Assembly (NCBI GenBank): GCA_018371275.1
Contig: JAHALF010000001.1
Span: forward strand, 1 to 64,000
Direction: 5' to 3'
Origin: Clostridiales bacterium
GTDB lineage: Bacteria; Bacillota; Clostridia; Lachnospirales; CAG-274
DNA: 64,000 nucleotides
Within the stretch, counting starts at the first letter, position 1. Each line of letters opens with the position of its first letter. Below the pieces are notes generated by a model. The model worked only from the letters and a program-made list of their open reading frames with translations, did no database searches and was not told where the DNA came from. The translations under genes were made by a program, and so were the position numbers. Shown here piece by piece: positions 50,405 to 59,855 of the stretch.

Positions 50405-51799
50405 TTAAAATTCTAAACTTTTATTTACATATTCTAATAATTCATCTATTTTTACACGCTCTTGCTGCATAGTATCCCTATTACGAATAGTTACACAACC
50501 ATCTTCAATACTTTCAAAATCATAAGTAACACAAAAAGGTGTACCTATTTCATCTTGTCTTCTATATCTTTTACCAATACTACCAGCATCATCATATTCA
50601 CAGTTAAAATGTTTACTCAATGTATGATAAATTTCTATAGCATTATCATTTAACTTTTTAGATAATGGCAATATAGCAATCTTTATAGGAGCAATAGCTG
50701 GGTGGAAGCGTAAAACAGTTCTAATATCTACATTACCTTTATCATCTTTAAGCTCTTCTTCATCATAAGCTTCACATAAAAAAGCAAGTGTAACCCTATC
50801 TGCACCTAAAGAAGGTTCTATACAATATGGAACATATTTTTCATTATTTGTTGGATCAAAATATTCTAACATATCACCTGAATGCTCACTATGTTGTTTA
50901 AGGTCAAAATCTGTTCTAGATGCTATTCCCCAAAGCTCACCTTTACCAAATGGGAATTTATATTCTATATCTGTCGTAGCATTACTATAATGAGAAAGTT
51001 CTTCTTTATCGTGATCTCTAAACCATACATTTTCTTCATTAATATTAAGATTTTTTAACCAATTCATACAATAATCTTTCCAATAGTTAAACCATTCCAT
51101 TTCCGTTCCTGGCTTACAGAAAAATTCAAGCTCCATTTGTTCAAATTCTCTTGTTCTAAATGTAAAATTACCTGGAGTAATCTCATTTCTAAAAGATTTA
51201 CCTACCTGCCCTATACCAAAAGGTATTTTTTTACGAGTAGTTCTTTGAACATTTTTAAAATTTACAAATATACCTTGTGCTGTTTCTGGTCTAAGATAAA
51301 CAACATTTTTACTATCTTCTGTAACACCTGCGTGAGTTTTAAACATAAGATTAAACTCTCTAATATCTGTAAAATTATGTGAATTACAAGTAGGACAACC
51401 TATATTATACTTTTCTATAAAGTCTTTCATTTGTTGATGACTCATACTATCTGGATTACCATCAATATTATTTTGTGTCATATAGTCTTCTATTATTTTA
51501 TCTGCTCTAAATCTTTCATGACACTCTTTACAGTCCATTAATGGGTCGCTAAATCCACCAACGTGTCCAGATGCTACCCAAACTTGAGGATTCATAAGTA
51601 TAGCACAATCTACACCTACATTATACTCGCTTTCTTGTATAAACTTTTTCCACCAAGCCTTTTTAACATTATTTTTAAGCTCAACACCTAAAGGACCATA
51701 ATCCCAAGTATTAGCAAGTCCACCATATATTTCAGAACCTGGGTATACAAAACCTCTAGATTTAGCAAGAGCAACTATTTTTTCCATATTTTTTTCCAT
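50405..51799 (-). CDS. glyQS: Glycyl-tRNA synthetase, dimeric type
   Basis: A 464-aa class II synthetase of the alpha2 type. Motif 1 is near the N-terminus (SRGFVYPGSEIYGGLANTWD), motif 2 is TFRTREFEQMELEFFCKPG, and motif 3 is EPSLGADRVTLAFL. A C-terminal anticodon-binding domain lies at about 365-460. Zn-binding-like CKECH and CPTC are near residues 90-140. It charges tRNA-Gly. No T-box fits the 42-bp gap to pyrG, so glyQS is probably read from the pyrG promoter or an unseen one. Confidence 0.96.
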   Translation of the reverse strand: MEKNMEKIVALAKSRGFVYPGSEIYGGLANTWDYGPLGVELKNNVKKAWWKKFIQESEYNVGVDCAILMNPQVWVASGHVGGFSDPLMDCKECHERFRADKIIEDYMTQNNIDGNPDSMSHQQMKDFIEKYNIGCPTCNSHNFTDIREFNLMFKTHAGVTEDSKNVVYLRPETAQGIFVNFKNVQRTTRKKIPFGIGQVGKSFRNEITPGNFTFRTREFEQMELEFFCKPGTEMEWFNYWKDYCMNWLKNLNINEENVWFRDHDKEELSHYSNATTDIEYKFPFGKGELWGIASRTDFDLKQHSEHSGDMLEYFDPTNNEKYVPYCIEPSLGADRVTLAFLCEAYDEEELKDDKGNVDIRTVLRFHPAIAPIKIAILPLSKKLNDNAIEIYHTLSKHFNCEYDDAGSIGKRYRRQDEIGTPFCVTYDFESIEDGCVTIRNRDTMQQERVKIDELLEYVNKSLEF

Positions 51800-51841
51800 A
51801 TATCTTCCTCCAAAGTTTAAAATATTGTAAATATATGCAAA

Positions 51842-53455
51842 CTATTTATTTTTATTATTTATCGTAGCTTGTACAAAATCTTTAAATAATGGATGTGGTC
51901 TATTAGGTCTTGATTTTAACTCTGGGTGAAACTGAACACTAACAAACCAAGGGTGTATATCCTTTTTAAGTTCCACTATTTCTACTAATTTTTCATCTGG
52001 AGAAACCCCTGCTATAACAAGACCTTTTTCTATCATAGCATTTCTATACTCATTATTAAATTCATATCTATGTCTATGTCTTTCATAAATAAGTTCATCT
52101 TTATAAGCATCAAAAGAAAATGTATCTTTTGCCAATTTACAAGGATAAGCTCCAAGACGCATTGTTCCCCCAAGTCCATCTATATCTTTCTGTTCTGGCA
52201 TTAAATCTATTACAGGTGTAGATGTATTTTGGTTTATTTCTGATGTATGTGCATCTTTAAAACCTAACACATTTCTTGCAAATTCAATAACTGTACAATG
52301 CATACCAAGACATATTCCTAAAAATGGAATTTCATTTTCTCTAGCATATTGTACTGCCATTATTTTACCTTCCACACCACGCTCACCAAAACCACCTGGA
52401 ACAAGTATAGCATCTACATCTGATAATAATTCTTTAGGATTTGTTTGTTCTAATTCCTCTGCGTTTATCCATTTAATATCTACATTAGAACCTGTATGTA
52501 TACCTGCATGATTTAAAGATTCTACAATAGAAATATAAGCATCATGTAATTCAACATATTTACCAACTAAACCAACTGTAATAGTTTCTTTAAGATTCTT
52601 TTGTTTTTCTACAACATCACACCAGTCAGATAAGTCTGGTTCTTTATTTTCAATTGATAATTTTTTGCAAACAATATTAGCAAGATTTTCTTCTTCTAAA
52701 AGAAGTGGTACTTGATATAAAGAATCACAATCTATATTTTGTATAACACAATCTTTGTCTACATTACAAAATAGTGCTAATTTTTCTTTAGCCTCCCTAC
52801 TTATTTCATTTTCTGTTCTACAAACAATAATATCTGGCTGTATACCAATCGATAATAATTGCTTAACAGAATGTTGCGTTGGTTTTGTTTTCATTTCACC
52901 AGATTTTGCTAAATAAGGAATTAATGTAACGTGTATATAAAGTACATTTTCTTTAGAAACTTCATGTGATACTTGTCTTATAGCCTCTAGAAATGGCTCA
53001 CTTTCTATATCTCCAACAGTTCCACCTATTTCTGTTATAACAATATCTGATTGAGTTGTTTTACCTGCTCTATATACTCTTTCTTTTATCTCATTTGTAA
53101 TATGTGGTATAACCTGAACCGTTGCTCCTAAATATTCACCTTTTCTCTCTTTATTTAATACAGACCAATATATTTTACCAGTAGTAATATTATTATTAAC
53201 TGTAAGGTTTTCATCTATAAATCTTTCGTAATGTCCTATATCTAAATCTGTTTCTGCACCATCATCTGTAACAAAAACTTCACCATGTTGGTAAGGACTC
53301 ATAGTACCTGGATCTATATTTATATATGGGTCAAATTTTTGTATAGTAACTTTATATCCTCTTGCTTTTAAAAGTCTGCCTAAAGAAGCCGCTGTAATAC
53401 CTTTACCTAAACCAGAAACAACCCCACCTGTAACAAAAATGTACTTTGTATCCAT
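51842..53455 (-). CDS. pyrG: CTP synthase
   Basis: A 537-aa CTP synthase. The synthetase half has MDTKYIFVTGGVVSGLGKGI and the YINIDPGTMSPYQHGEVFVT nucleotide region; the glutaminase half (about 290-535) has the nucleophile Cys in FLGICLGMHC and the His-Glu pair in SVQFHPELKSRP. It makes CTP from UTP with glutamine. Length is standard. It sits upstream of glyQS with a 42-bp gap. The 254-bp upstream region contains the terminator of the S-layer protein gene and AT-rich DNA, with no pyrG attenuator that I can make out. Confidence 0.97.
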   Translation of the reverse strand: MDTKYIFVTGGVVSGLGKGITAASLGRLLKARGYKVTIQKFDPYINIDPGTMSPYQHGEVFVTDDGAETDLDIGHYERFIDENLTVNNNITTGKIYWSVLNKERKGEYLGATVQVIPHITNEIKERVYRAGKTTQSDIVITEIGGTVGDIESEPFLEAIRQVSHEVSKENVLYIHVTLIPYLAKSGEMKTKPTQHSVKQLLSIGIQPDIIVCRTENEISREAKEKLALFCNVDKDCVIQNIDCDSLYQVPLLLEEENLANIVCKKLSIENKEPDLSDWCDVVEKQKNLKETITVGLVGKYVELHDAYISIVESLNHAGIHTGSNVDIKWINAEELEQTNPKELLSDVDAILVPGGFGERGVEGKIMAVQYARENEIPFLGICLGMHCTVIEFARNVLGFKDAHTSEINQNTSTPVIDLMPEQKDIDGLGGTMRLGAYPCKLAKDTFSFDAYKDELIYERHRHRYEFNNEYRNAMIEKGLVIAGVSPDEKLVEIVELKKDIHPWFVSVQFHPELKSRPNRPHPLFKDFVQATINNKNK

Positions 53456-53675
53456 ATTTTCACCTCTATTTAAAAATTTTTATTATTAATAACAATTAAG
53501 ATATGACTTTATTTTTAAATTTAAAATTATGTATTTACTTTTTACATTAATCTTAAACAAATAAAAATAATATAAGAGTTATTATTGTTAAATATTTTAT
53601 ATTTAAAAAGTTAACTTAATTATAACCTATTAATTATATTACTAGAAATATAACTTGTCAACATATATGTAAAAT

Positions 53676-53704
53676 TAGTATAGCACTAATTTAGTGCTAT
53701 ACTA
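53676..53704 (-). terminator. Terminator of the 502-aa SLH protein gene
   Basis: TAGTATAGCACTA (53676-53688) pairs with TAGTGCTATACTA (53692-53704), 5 bp from the stop, with a T-rich tail on the minus strand. Confidence 0.85.
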
Positions 53705-53709
53705 AAAAA

Positions 53710-55218
53710 TTAATCTGCAAAATTTACTATATTTTCTGTATAATCTACTTGCATATCATATCTCATATAATTTATAAGTCTATTAATAATAGCTGCTGCC
53801 TCTGCCTTATTAATAAATAATTTAGGATTAAACTTACCATTTTCGTCCCCAGACACTATACCTATTCTATTAGCAGCGTAAACTTCTCTTTTTGCCCAGC
53901 TGTCTATATATTTATCGTCTGTAAATGATGTAATAGGTGTTGGATCAAGACCTAAATGCTCAAGACCTAAAGCTCTAAGTAATATAACAATAGCCTCTTG
54001 TCTTTCTATTGGCTCATCTATGGCAAAATTATTATTATCTTTTCCTATTACAAGACCTGATTTATATGCTGCCATAATATAAGGGTATTCTTGCCTTTCT
54101 GGTAAAACATCAGAAAATACAACATCAACAGAAGCTTTCTTATTAGATTTTGTATTATTATCTATTGGCAGTTTAATAGCCTTTACTAACATTTGTGTAA
54201 ACTGTCCTCTTGTTATAGCTTCATTAGGCTTATAAAATTTAGGCTCTCCTGTTAATACTTGCATAGCGAACATTTTTTTAATATCCTCTTCTGCAAAATG
54301 CCCTTTTAAATAACTTATATCTGGAGCTACAAGTTGTTCAAAAGTATTAAAACTAGGTACAGAAACATTACCACTTGTAGGTGTTGTATAAGTAAATTGT
54401 GGTGGTAATACATAAATATTATAGCTTAAACCACTTTTATTTTGCATTACTTCTTTATAATTACCTTCAAAACTAATAGCTGTTGGTTCATTTTTGGAAT
54501 ATTCTAAAGTTTTATTAACAGAAACACTTGGCCTTAACTGATACTCCATTTGCCAGTCTTTAGTTGACACTGTACAGTTTAATCTTTGAGTTTCTGTTGA
54601 AGACCAGGCACTATTATATCCATATATAACCCCACTTATATCCTGGGTTACTTTTTCCTCTCCAGATGTATATACTGCTCTATGAGAAATATCTCCTTTA
54701 TAATATATTACACCTGGTGTTTTATCTTCTATAATACTTATAGATGACTTAGACTCCTTATTGTCTATCGTATATGTTTTACCATCTACTGTTATAGTTT
54801 CTGTCCAGTTAGAAACTTCATAGTCTTTTATAGTTTGATTTTCTTCTTGTCTATAATTTACGTTATAATCCATAGTTCTAGCAATAGTCATACCCTCTGG
54901 TGTTGTATCACCATTTTGAACCTTATAGCTAACTTTATAACTTCCTTTATCTGATAATTCAGTAGCTTTAGAGCTTACTGTAATATTTCCATTATACTCT
55001 TTAGGTTGTCCTGTTAAAAATATTATTTCTTTATAAGTTGATTTTAGATCATTTTTTGTATTTTTATTTGTATTTAAAAGTTGTTCTGTTGTTTTTGGTA
55101 ATTTTCTACCCTCTGTTATACCCCCAAAAATACCAAAATCTAGAGGGTTTGCATAAACACTTGTTGTAAAAATAGACAAGCCCATTATAAAGGCTACTGC
55201 TCTATTTAATATTTTCAT
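53710..55218 (-). CDS. Exported protein with C-terminal SLH domains
   Basis: A 502-aa secreted protein. The signal peptide covers about residues 1-23 (RAVAFIMGLSIFTTSVYANP). The middle (about 50-290) is beta-rich and unassigned. Three S-layer-homology repeats fill about residues 310-490: AMQVLTGEPKFYKPNEAITR, VFSDVLPERQEYPYIMAAYK, and FTDDKYIDSWAKREVYAANR. SLH domains hold proteins on pyruvylated secondary wall polymer. It lies downstream of another SLH gene on the same strand. Its function beyond wall attachment is not known. Confidence 0.88.
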   Translation of the reverse strand: MKILNRAVAFIMGLSIFTTSVYANPLDFGIFGGITEGRKLPKTTEQLLNTNKNTKNDLKSTYKEIIFLTGQPKEYNGNITVSSKATELSDKGSYKVSYKVQNGDTTPEGMTIARTMDYNVNYRQEENQTIKDYEVSNWTETITVDGKTYTIDNKESKSSISIIEDKTPGVIYYKGDISHRAVYTSGEEKVTQDISGVIYGYNSAWSSTETQRLNCTVSTKDWQMEYQLRPSVSVNKTLEYSKNEPTAISFEGNYKEVMQNKSGLSYNIYVLPPQFTYTTPTSGNVSVPSFNTFEQLVAPDISYLKGHFAEEDIKKMFAMQVLTGEPKFYKPNEAITRGQFTQMLVKAIKLPIDNNTKSNKKASVDVVFSDVLPERQEYPYIMAAYKSGLVIGKDNNNFAIDEPIERQEAIVILLRALGLEHLGLDPTPITSFTDDKYIDSWAKREVYAANRIGIVSGDENGKFNPKLFINKAEAAAIINRLINYMRYDMQVDYTENIVNFAD

Positions 55219-55250
55219 TTTTATTCCTCCATAAAATAATTATTATATTA

Positions 55251-55286
55251 ATATATAGCTATTGATATAAACCAATAGCTATATAT
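55251..55286. terminator. Hairpin between the two SLH genes
   Basis: ATATATAGCTATTG (55251-55264) and CAATAGCTATATAT (55273-55286), 14 pairs. There is no T-run on the minus strand after it, so it may reduce rather than stop read-through between the SLH genes. Confidence 0.5.
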
Positions 55287-55306
55287 TTTTAACAACTATA
55301 TTAAAA

Positions 55307-58249
55307 TTAATTTTCTACAAAAACGATTATTGCCTCTACAGTCATACCACTTGCTATTTTATTTGGCAGTTTATCTGTCATAACTTTTAATTTATCATTT
55401 TTTTGTATACTACTTGCTGAAACTACTTTATTATTTTTAATAACAATAGTATTAGGGGCAGTTTTTATATTCATTGATGGATCTTTAACACTAATACTAT
55501 CCCAAGTTTTATCATCTTTCATGTACTTACCATCTTTAAGTTTTACACTTTCTCCTGTTTCATAAACAACCCCTGAAACAAGCTTAGTAGGATATGGTGC
55601 ATCTATAATATGAGTTGCCTTATCACCATCAAATACAATAGTAAAGGCTTTATCTATACTAGAATTTTCTGTATATCCAATAAATTCATTAATATTTTTA
55701 ATACCATCTTTTGTAATATAAATAGTTTGTTCATCTATTGTGAATTTTCTTTCTACTGGGCTGTATTCCCATTTATCTCCATTTAATTGACTCATTGATT
55801 TAACAACAAACCATTTATTATCTTCTATTTGTTTTACTCTACCTCTAGCTATTGCAACAGAACTTGAAATAGGTGCTTCATAAATATCCACAATACCTGC
55901 TTTACCATCACCATTTAAAGATACTCTAACATAATCATTAACACTAATATTAGTAGAATCTACAAGCTTTCCATTTTTTCTAACAATAGTACCTTCATCT
56001 GTTGATATAGTGCCATTGCCTGCTGTTGTAAAATTACCTACTCCATCTACTGATGTAATAACATCTGGATTTAAAGGTTCATCTCTACCTGTCCTAAATG
56101 TTATTTTACTAATAGTATTACCTGAATATCCATTTTCTAATGCAACATATACTTCGCCATCTGCTCTTTTTAATTTAGATTTAACAAAGTCATCTGAAAC
56201 TCTTGTTCCATTATAATAGTACATAATATTTTTATTTGATGTACTAAGTTTTCTTACTTGTTGGTATTCTTCCCAACCAGATTTACCAAGAGTATAAGAA
56301 TGTTGTAATGATAATGTTTTTTGTATAGAATCTATAGTTCCTACTTGACCTTTTAATATACTTCCTATTAAATGTCCAGAATCTTCTACTAAAACTTCTT
56401 TAACAGACTCCATAGTTTCACCTGGGGATAAAATAGCCTCATTTATAAGCAATTTAACATAATCACCTGCAACAATATTTGATAACTCTATAGGTTTACC
56501 ACCTTTAGATGAATATACACCACTAGGTACATCATACCAAGAAGTTTGCCCATTATCAAACTGTACTAACATTTTTACTGTATCTATATTATTATTTATT
56601 TGAGAAATTTTACCACGTTTCATAACATAGTTAGGTGATGCACTCATTTTTTCTATATAAGTAGGTTCATCTTTACTACTTGTTATAAAAACTACATCTC
56701 CTGGCTCTATTTGATCAATAGTTGTGTCTCTTGGGTCATATTCAAAGTTAGGGAACATTTGATCTAAATAACCAATATTATCTCCATTTTGATAATATGG
56801 TTGTTTTTCAACTTCTATTTGGTCAGCATAATAATTTTTTGTAACTTTATTCCCCTTGTTATCAATAACTACAAGATAACCATATTCTGTATTATTTTCT
56901 ACTACAACCCCTCTAAGTTCACTAGATAACGTTGCATCTCCTGCATAATTTATTTTAGTTACAATATTATTTTTAAGCTCTAAATTTACCATACTTCCAA
57001 TAGGTAAATCTTGTTCTTTTCTCATTTTTTCTTCTAACATAAGGTAATTTCCGTTTTCATCGGAATTAATCATTCCCTCGGCTAAATAATAATTATATAC
57101 TTTATTATTTTTATCCTTAATTTGTATCGTACCATTTACAAAATCTACCTTATTAAGTTTTCCATTTGCCTCTGTAACATTTAATGTCTTATCTTTAATA
57201 CTAACAAATTTAACAGTTTTATCTGTATCATTTACCAAATATTCTATTTGTCCACCTTCTCTAATGCCAGAAAGCCCTGTAACTAGACCACTGTTATAAA
57301 CAACTGCATCTTTATTTAATGCTTGTGGTGAAGAACTACTTTCCATAATATATTTTATAACATCTATTTTACCATCTGCTGTTCTTATATAAATGTCTCT
57401 TTCTAACCTAGCTTGTCCTGTTTGAGTAGTTTGTTCATCTTTTATACCACCAACAGTACCTGTTTTTTTAGTAAGTCCAACAGCCTCATTATATAAACTA
57501 TCCATATTACTTAAAAGCTGAGCCATTTCTGCTCTAGTTAAAGTTCCTTTAGGATTAAGATTACCATTTCTATCACCTTTTAATATACCATTATCTAATG
57601 CAATTTCCACATTTTCAACATACTCAACAGTTGTATTTTCCCAATCTGGATAATTATAAATACTTTGTTGACTATTAGAAACTAAAGGTTCTTGTCTTAT
57701 AGTATTTAGTGCTTGTACAATCCAATTGACAACTTGCTCTCTTGTAGCATTATCATCTCTTCTAAAAGAGCCTTCTGGTAATGATTCTTGATTTGCACTT
57801 ATAGCCTGATTATATTGATCTGTTGTTATAAGCCCATTATTTCTAGCTAAACTTAAATATCCAATAGACCATATAGGTAAAGGACTATTTTGAGATTCTG
57901 CTTGTGCTTTAAGCCTTTCACCTTCTGCCTGTGCTTGTTTCTCAAGACCAATTACTCTAATAACAAAGGCTAAAGCTTCTTGATTTGAAACATAAGCACT
58001 AGGTCTATATGTTTTATCATATCCTTTTACCATATCTAAAGCTCCTGCTTTTGTTATAGCTTCTTTTGCCCAATGACCACTAACATCTGAAAAATTCAAA
58101 TTATTTATTAATGGTTTAGCATCTTCTGTTCCTTCATATGTATTATTTACTGTATCCGTAAATATATTTGGATCAGTTACTGCAAATACATTTATAGTAT
58201 TTATAGTAAATATTATAAATACTATAAAAAACAAATTAAATCTTTTCAT
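55307..58249 (-). CDS. Large exported protein with N-terminal SLH domains
   Basis: A 980-aa protein with a signal peptide (about 1-24, NLFFIVFIIFTINTINVFAV). SLH repeats lie at about 50-110 (FSDVSGHWAKEAITKAGALD), 110-190, and 200-260 (VEYVENVEIALDNGILKGDR). The rest is a series of small beta modules with internal similarity (DKTVKFVSIKDKTLNVTEAN, GVVVENNTEYGYLVVID, GRVKQIEDNKWFVVKSMSQL). It is anchored to the wall polymer by the SLH part; the beta modules look like a structural or binding array. No enzyme motif is seen. A paralogous SLH protein gene follows. Confidence 0.88.
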   Translation of the reverse strand: MKRFNLFFIVFIIFTINTINVFAVTDPNIFTDTVNNTYEGTEDAKPLINNLNFSDVSGHWAKEAITKAGALDMVKGYDKTYRPSAYVSNQEALAFVIRVIGLEKQAQAEGERLKAQAESQNSPLPIWSIGYLSLARNNGLITTDQYNQAISANQESLPEGSFRRDDNATREQVVNWIVQALNTIRQEPLVSNSQQSIYNYPDWENTTVEYVENVEIALDNGILKGDRNGNLNPKGTLTRAEMAQLLSNMDSLYNEAVGLTKKTGTVGGIKDEQTTQTGQARLERDIYIRTADGKIDVIKYIMESSSSPQALNKDAVVYNSGLVTGLSGIREGGQIEYLVNDTDKTVKFVSIKDKTLNVTEANGKLNKVDFVNGTIQIKDKNNKVYNYYLAEGMINSDENGNYLMLEEKMRKEQDLPIGSMVNLELKNNIVTKINYAGDATLSSELRGVVVENNTEYGYLVVIDNKGNKVTKNYYADQIEVEKQPYYQNGDNIGYLDQMFPNFEYDPRDTTIDQIEPGDVVFITSSKDEPTYIEKMSASPNYVMKRGKISQINNNIDTVKMLVQFDNGQTSWYDVPSGVYSSKGGKPIELSNIVAGDYVKLLINEAILSPGETMESVKEVLVEDSGHLIGSILKGQVGTIDSIQKTLSLQHSYTLGKSGWEEYQQVRKLSTSNKNIMYYYNGTRVSDDFVKSKLKRADGEVYVALENGYSGNTISKITFRTGRDEPLNPDVITSVDGVGNFTTAGNGTISTDEGTIVRKNGKLVDSTNISVNDYVRVSLNGDGKAGIVDIYEAPISSSVAIARGRVKQIEDNKWFVVKSMSQLNGDKWEYSPVERKFTIDEQTIYITKDGIKNINEFIGYTENSSIDKAFTIVFDGDKATHIIDAPYPTKLVSGVVYETGESVKLKDGKYMKDDKTWDSISVKDPSMNIKTAPNTIVIKNNKVVSASSIQKNDKLKVMTDKLPNKIASGMTVEAIIVFVEN

Positions 58250-58479
58250 AAAAACCTCACTATTTTTATAATAAATATTTTTATTTATATTATAACACGA
58301 AATAATATAATAAAAAAGAACAAAAATAAAAATTTTCTATTAAATTTTTAGCAAATATAATAAATATTTACATATAATATCAATAATTAAAGCTTGTTAT
58401 ATAAATTTTATCATTATTTAATCTTATTTTGTAAATAATATATATCTAAAAATTTTTAAACTTTTGTAAATCTTAAAAT

Positions 58480-58514
58480 AAAAATGGTTGTAGATTATAT
58501 CTACAACCATTTTT
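58480..58514 (-). terminator. Terminator of the infC-rpmI-rplT operon
   Basis: AAAAATGGTTGTAGA (58480-58494) pairs with TCTACAACCATTTTT (58500-58514), 6 bp after the rplT stop, with T-rich tail. Confidence 0.9.
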
Positions 58515-58519
58515 ATTTA

Positions 58520-58876
58520 TTACTTAAGATTAGCTTTAGCTGTTTCTACAAGTTTAGCAAAAGCATTTGCATCATTTACAGCCATTTCTGCAAGCATTTT
58601 TCTATTAATATTAATACCTGCATTTTTAATACCGTTCATAAATTTGCTATAAGATAAGCCATTTATTCTAGCAGCAGCATTTATTCTAGTAATCCAAAGT
58701 CTTCTATATTCTCTTTTAGTTTGTTTTCTACCTGCAAAAGCGTGAGCCATAGCACGCATAACAGATTGTTTAGCTATTCTATATTGTTTGCTTCTAGCAC
58801 CAACAAAACCTTTAGCCATTTTTAAAACTTTTTTATGTTTTTTACGTGCATTCATAGCACCTTTAATTCTTGCCAT
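58520..58876 (-). CDS. rplT: 50S ribosomal protein L20
   Basis: A 118-aa L20 of standard length: MARIKGAMNARKKHKKVLKM, then YRIAKQSVMRAMAHAFAGRK and LWITRINAAARINGLSYSKF. It binds 23S rRNA early in 50S assembly and in Firmicutes represses its own operon through the leader RNA. It is the third gene of infC-rpmI-rplT, with a 28-bp gap to rpmI. The ribosome site is AAGGAGGAAATTTATA. Confidence 0.98.
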   Translation of the reverse strand: MARIKGAMNARKKHKKVLKMAKGFVGARSKQYRIAKQSVMRAMAHAFAGRKQTKREYRRLWITRINAAARINGLSYSKFMNGIKNAGININRKMLAEMAVNDANAFAKLVETAKANLK

Positions 58877-58904
58877 TATAAATTTCCTCCTTATGAGTTG
58901 TCAA

Positions 58905-59102
58905 TTAAATGTAAGGTAATACTTTTTTCATTTGTTTCATATTAGATTTGTCCACTAAATTAGCTTTTCTTAATCCTCTTTTTCTTTTAGTAGATTTTTT
59001 AGTAAGTATATGTTGTTTATTAGCTTTTGTTTTCTTTAATTTACCAGTACCAGTAACAGAAACACGTTTAGAAACTGCTTTTTTTGTTTTTAATTTAGGC
59101 AT
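58905..59102 (-). CDS. rpmI: 50S ribosomal protein L35
   Basis: A 65-aa L35: MPKLKTKKAVSKRVSVTGTG, then HILTKKSTKRKRGLRKANLV. It is a basic ribosomal protein of normal length. It lies between infC (24-bp gap) and rplT in the universal operon order, and is controlled with them from the leader at 59643-59787. Confidence 0.97.
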   Translation of the reverse strand: MPKLKTKKAVSKRVSVTGTGKLKKTKANKQHILTKKSTKRKRGLRKANLVDKSNMKQMKKVLPYI

Positions 59103-59126
59103 TTTAAATGTCCTCCCTTGTAAGAT

Positions 59127-59633
59127 TTATGCTTTAGGCGATAAAAACATTGCCATAGATTTAGCCTCCATTTTAGGAGCTTTTTCTATAATGCCATATT
59201 CGCTAACTTGTTCTGCAAAGTCAGCCATAATGTCATTTGCAATATCTGTATGGCCAAGTTCTCTACCTCTAAATTTTATACTAATTTTAACTTTGTCACC
59301 ATTTTTAAGGAACTCTATTGCTTTTTTTACTTTAACCTGCACATCGTGCTTATCTATATTAGGGGATAAACGTAGCTCTTTAACAGAAACAACTTTTTGC
59401 TTTTTACGAGCTTCCTTTTCTTTTTTAGCTTTGTCGAACTTAAACTTGCTATAGTCCATTATTCTGCAAACAGGTGGTTTAGCTGTAGGTGATATTTTAA
59501 CTAAATCTAAGTTTCTATTATCTGCTAGGGCTTGTGCCTCTCTAGATGACATAATACCTAGTTGTTCTCCATCATCACTTATAACTCTAACTTCCTTGTC
59601 TTTAATTTGTTCGTTAATCATTAACTCGTTAAT
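59127..59633 (-). CDS. infC: Translation initiation factor IF-3, probable AUU start
   Basis: An IF-3 of about 168 aa. The N-domain has NELMINEQIKDKEVRVISDD, the linker is Lys-rich, and the C-domain has VKVKKAIEFLKNGDKVKISI and KFRGRELGHTDIANDIMADF. IF-3 checks initiator pairing and subunit joining. An in-frame GTG at 59642 lies inside the AGGAGG site, too close to be used. The AUU at 59633 is 8 nt after AGGAGG and is the likely start, as in other bacteria in which IF-3 rejects its own AUU codon. An internal ATG is at residue 5. It is the first gene of the operon. Confidence 0.93.
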   Translation of the reverse strand: MNELMINEQIKDKEVRVISDDGEQLGIMSSREAQALADNRNLDLVKISPTAKPPVCRIMDYSKFKFDKAKKEKEARKKQKVVSVKELRLSPNIDKHDVQVKVKKAIEFLKNGDKVKISIKFRGRELGHTDIANDIMADFAEQVSEYGIIEKAPKMEAKSMAMFLSPKA

Positions 59634-59642
59634 TGCGAGCAC

Positions 59643-59787
59643 CTCCTAAAATTTGAAAAATAAAAAAAGAGCAATGAAAATGCTCCTACTTAAAAATCAT
59701 AAAATGCACATAGGCATTAAAATATGAAATTTTGATAACCTTAAAGCTATATACCGTAAGGTGAGAAGTAGAGCTTCTTCTTTATTC
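59643..59787 (-). promoter_or_regulatory. L20-type leader / transcription attenuator of infC-rpmI-rplT
   Basis: The transcript from about 59787 carries GCUCUACUU (59774-59766), which can pair with AAGUAGGAGC (59691-59682), an antiterminator that overlaps the 5' arm of a terminator stem GAGCA/UGCUC (59685-59681 with 59673-59669) followed by seven U. This antiterminator/terminator switch is the form of the Firmicutes L20 leader, where free L20 promotes termination. The middle contains UUACGGUAUAUAG. Confidence 0.75.
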
Positions 59788-59793
59788 TTTTGT

Positions 59794-59822
59794 ATTTTAT
59801 CATATTCTAAAACCTATGTCAA
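59794..59822 (-). promoter_or_regulatory. Promoter of the infC operon
   Basis: On the minus strand TTGACA (59822-59817), a 17-nt spacer and TAAAAT (59799-59794). It gives a leader of about 145 nt. Confidence 0.8.
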
Positions 59823-59855
59823 TACCCTTTTTAATAAAATATTTTAAATTATCTA

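Noticed and set aside
51800..51841. T-box leader for glyQS
   Set aside because: Only 42 bp separate pyrG and glyQS; there is no room for a T-box.
53456..53675. pyrG attenuator (CTP-sensing G-run start plus terminator)
   Set aside because: No G-run transcription start with a following terminator is visible; the only hairpin belongs to the upstream SLH gene.
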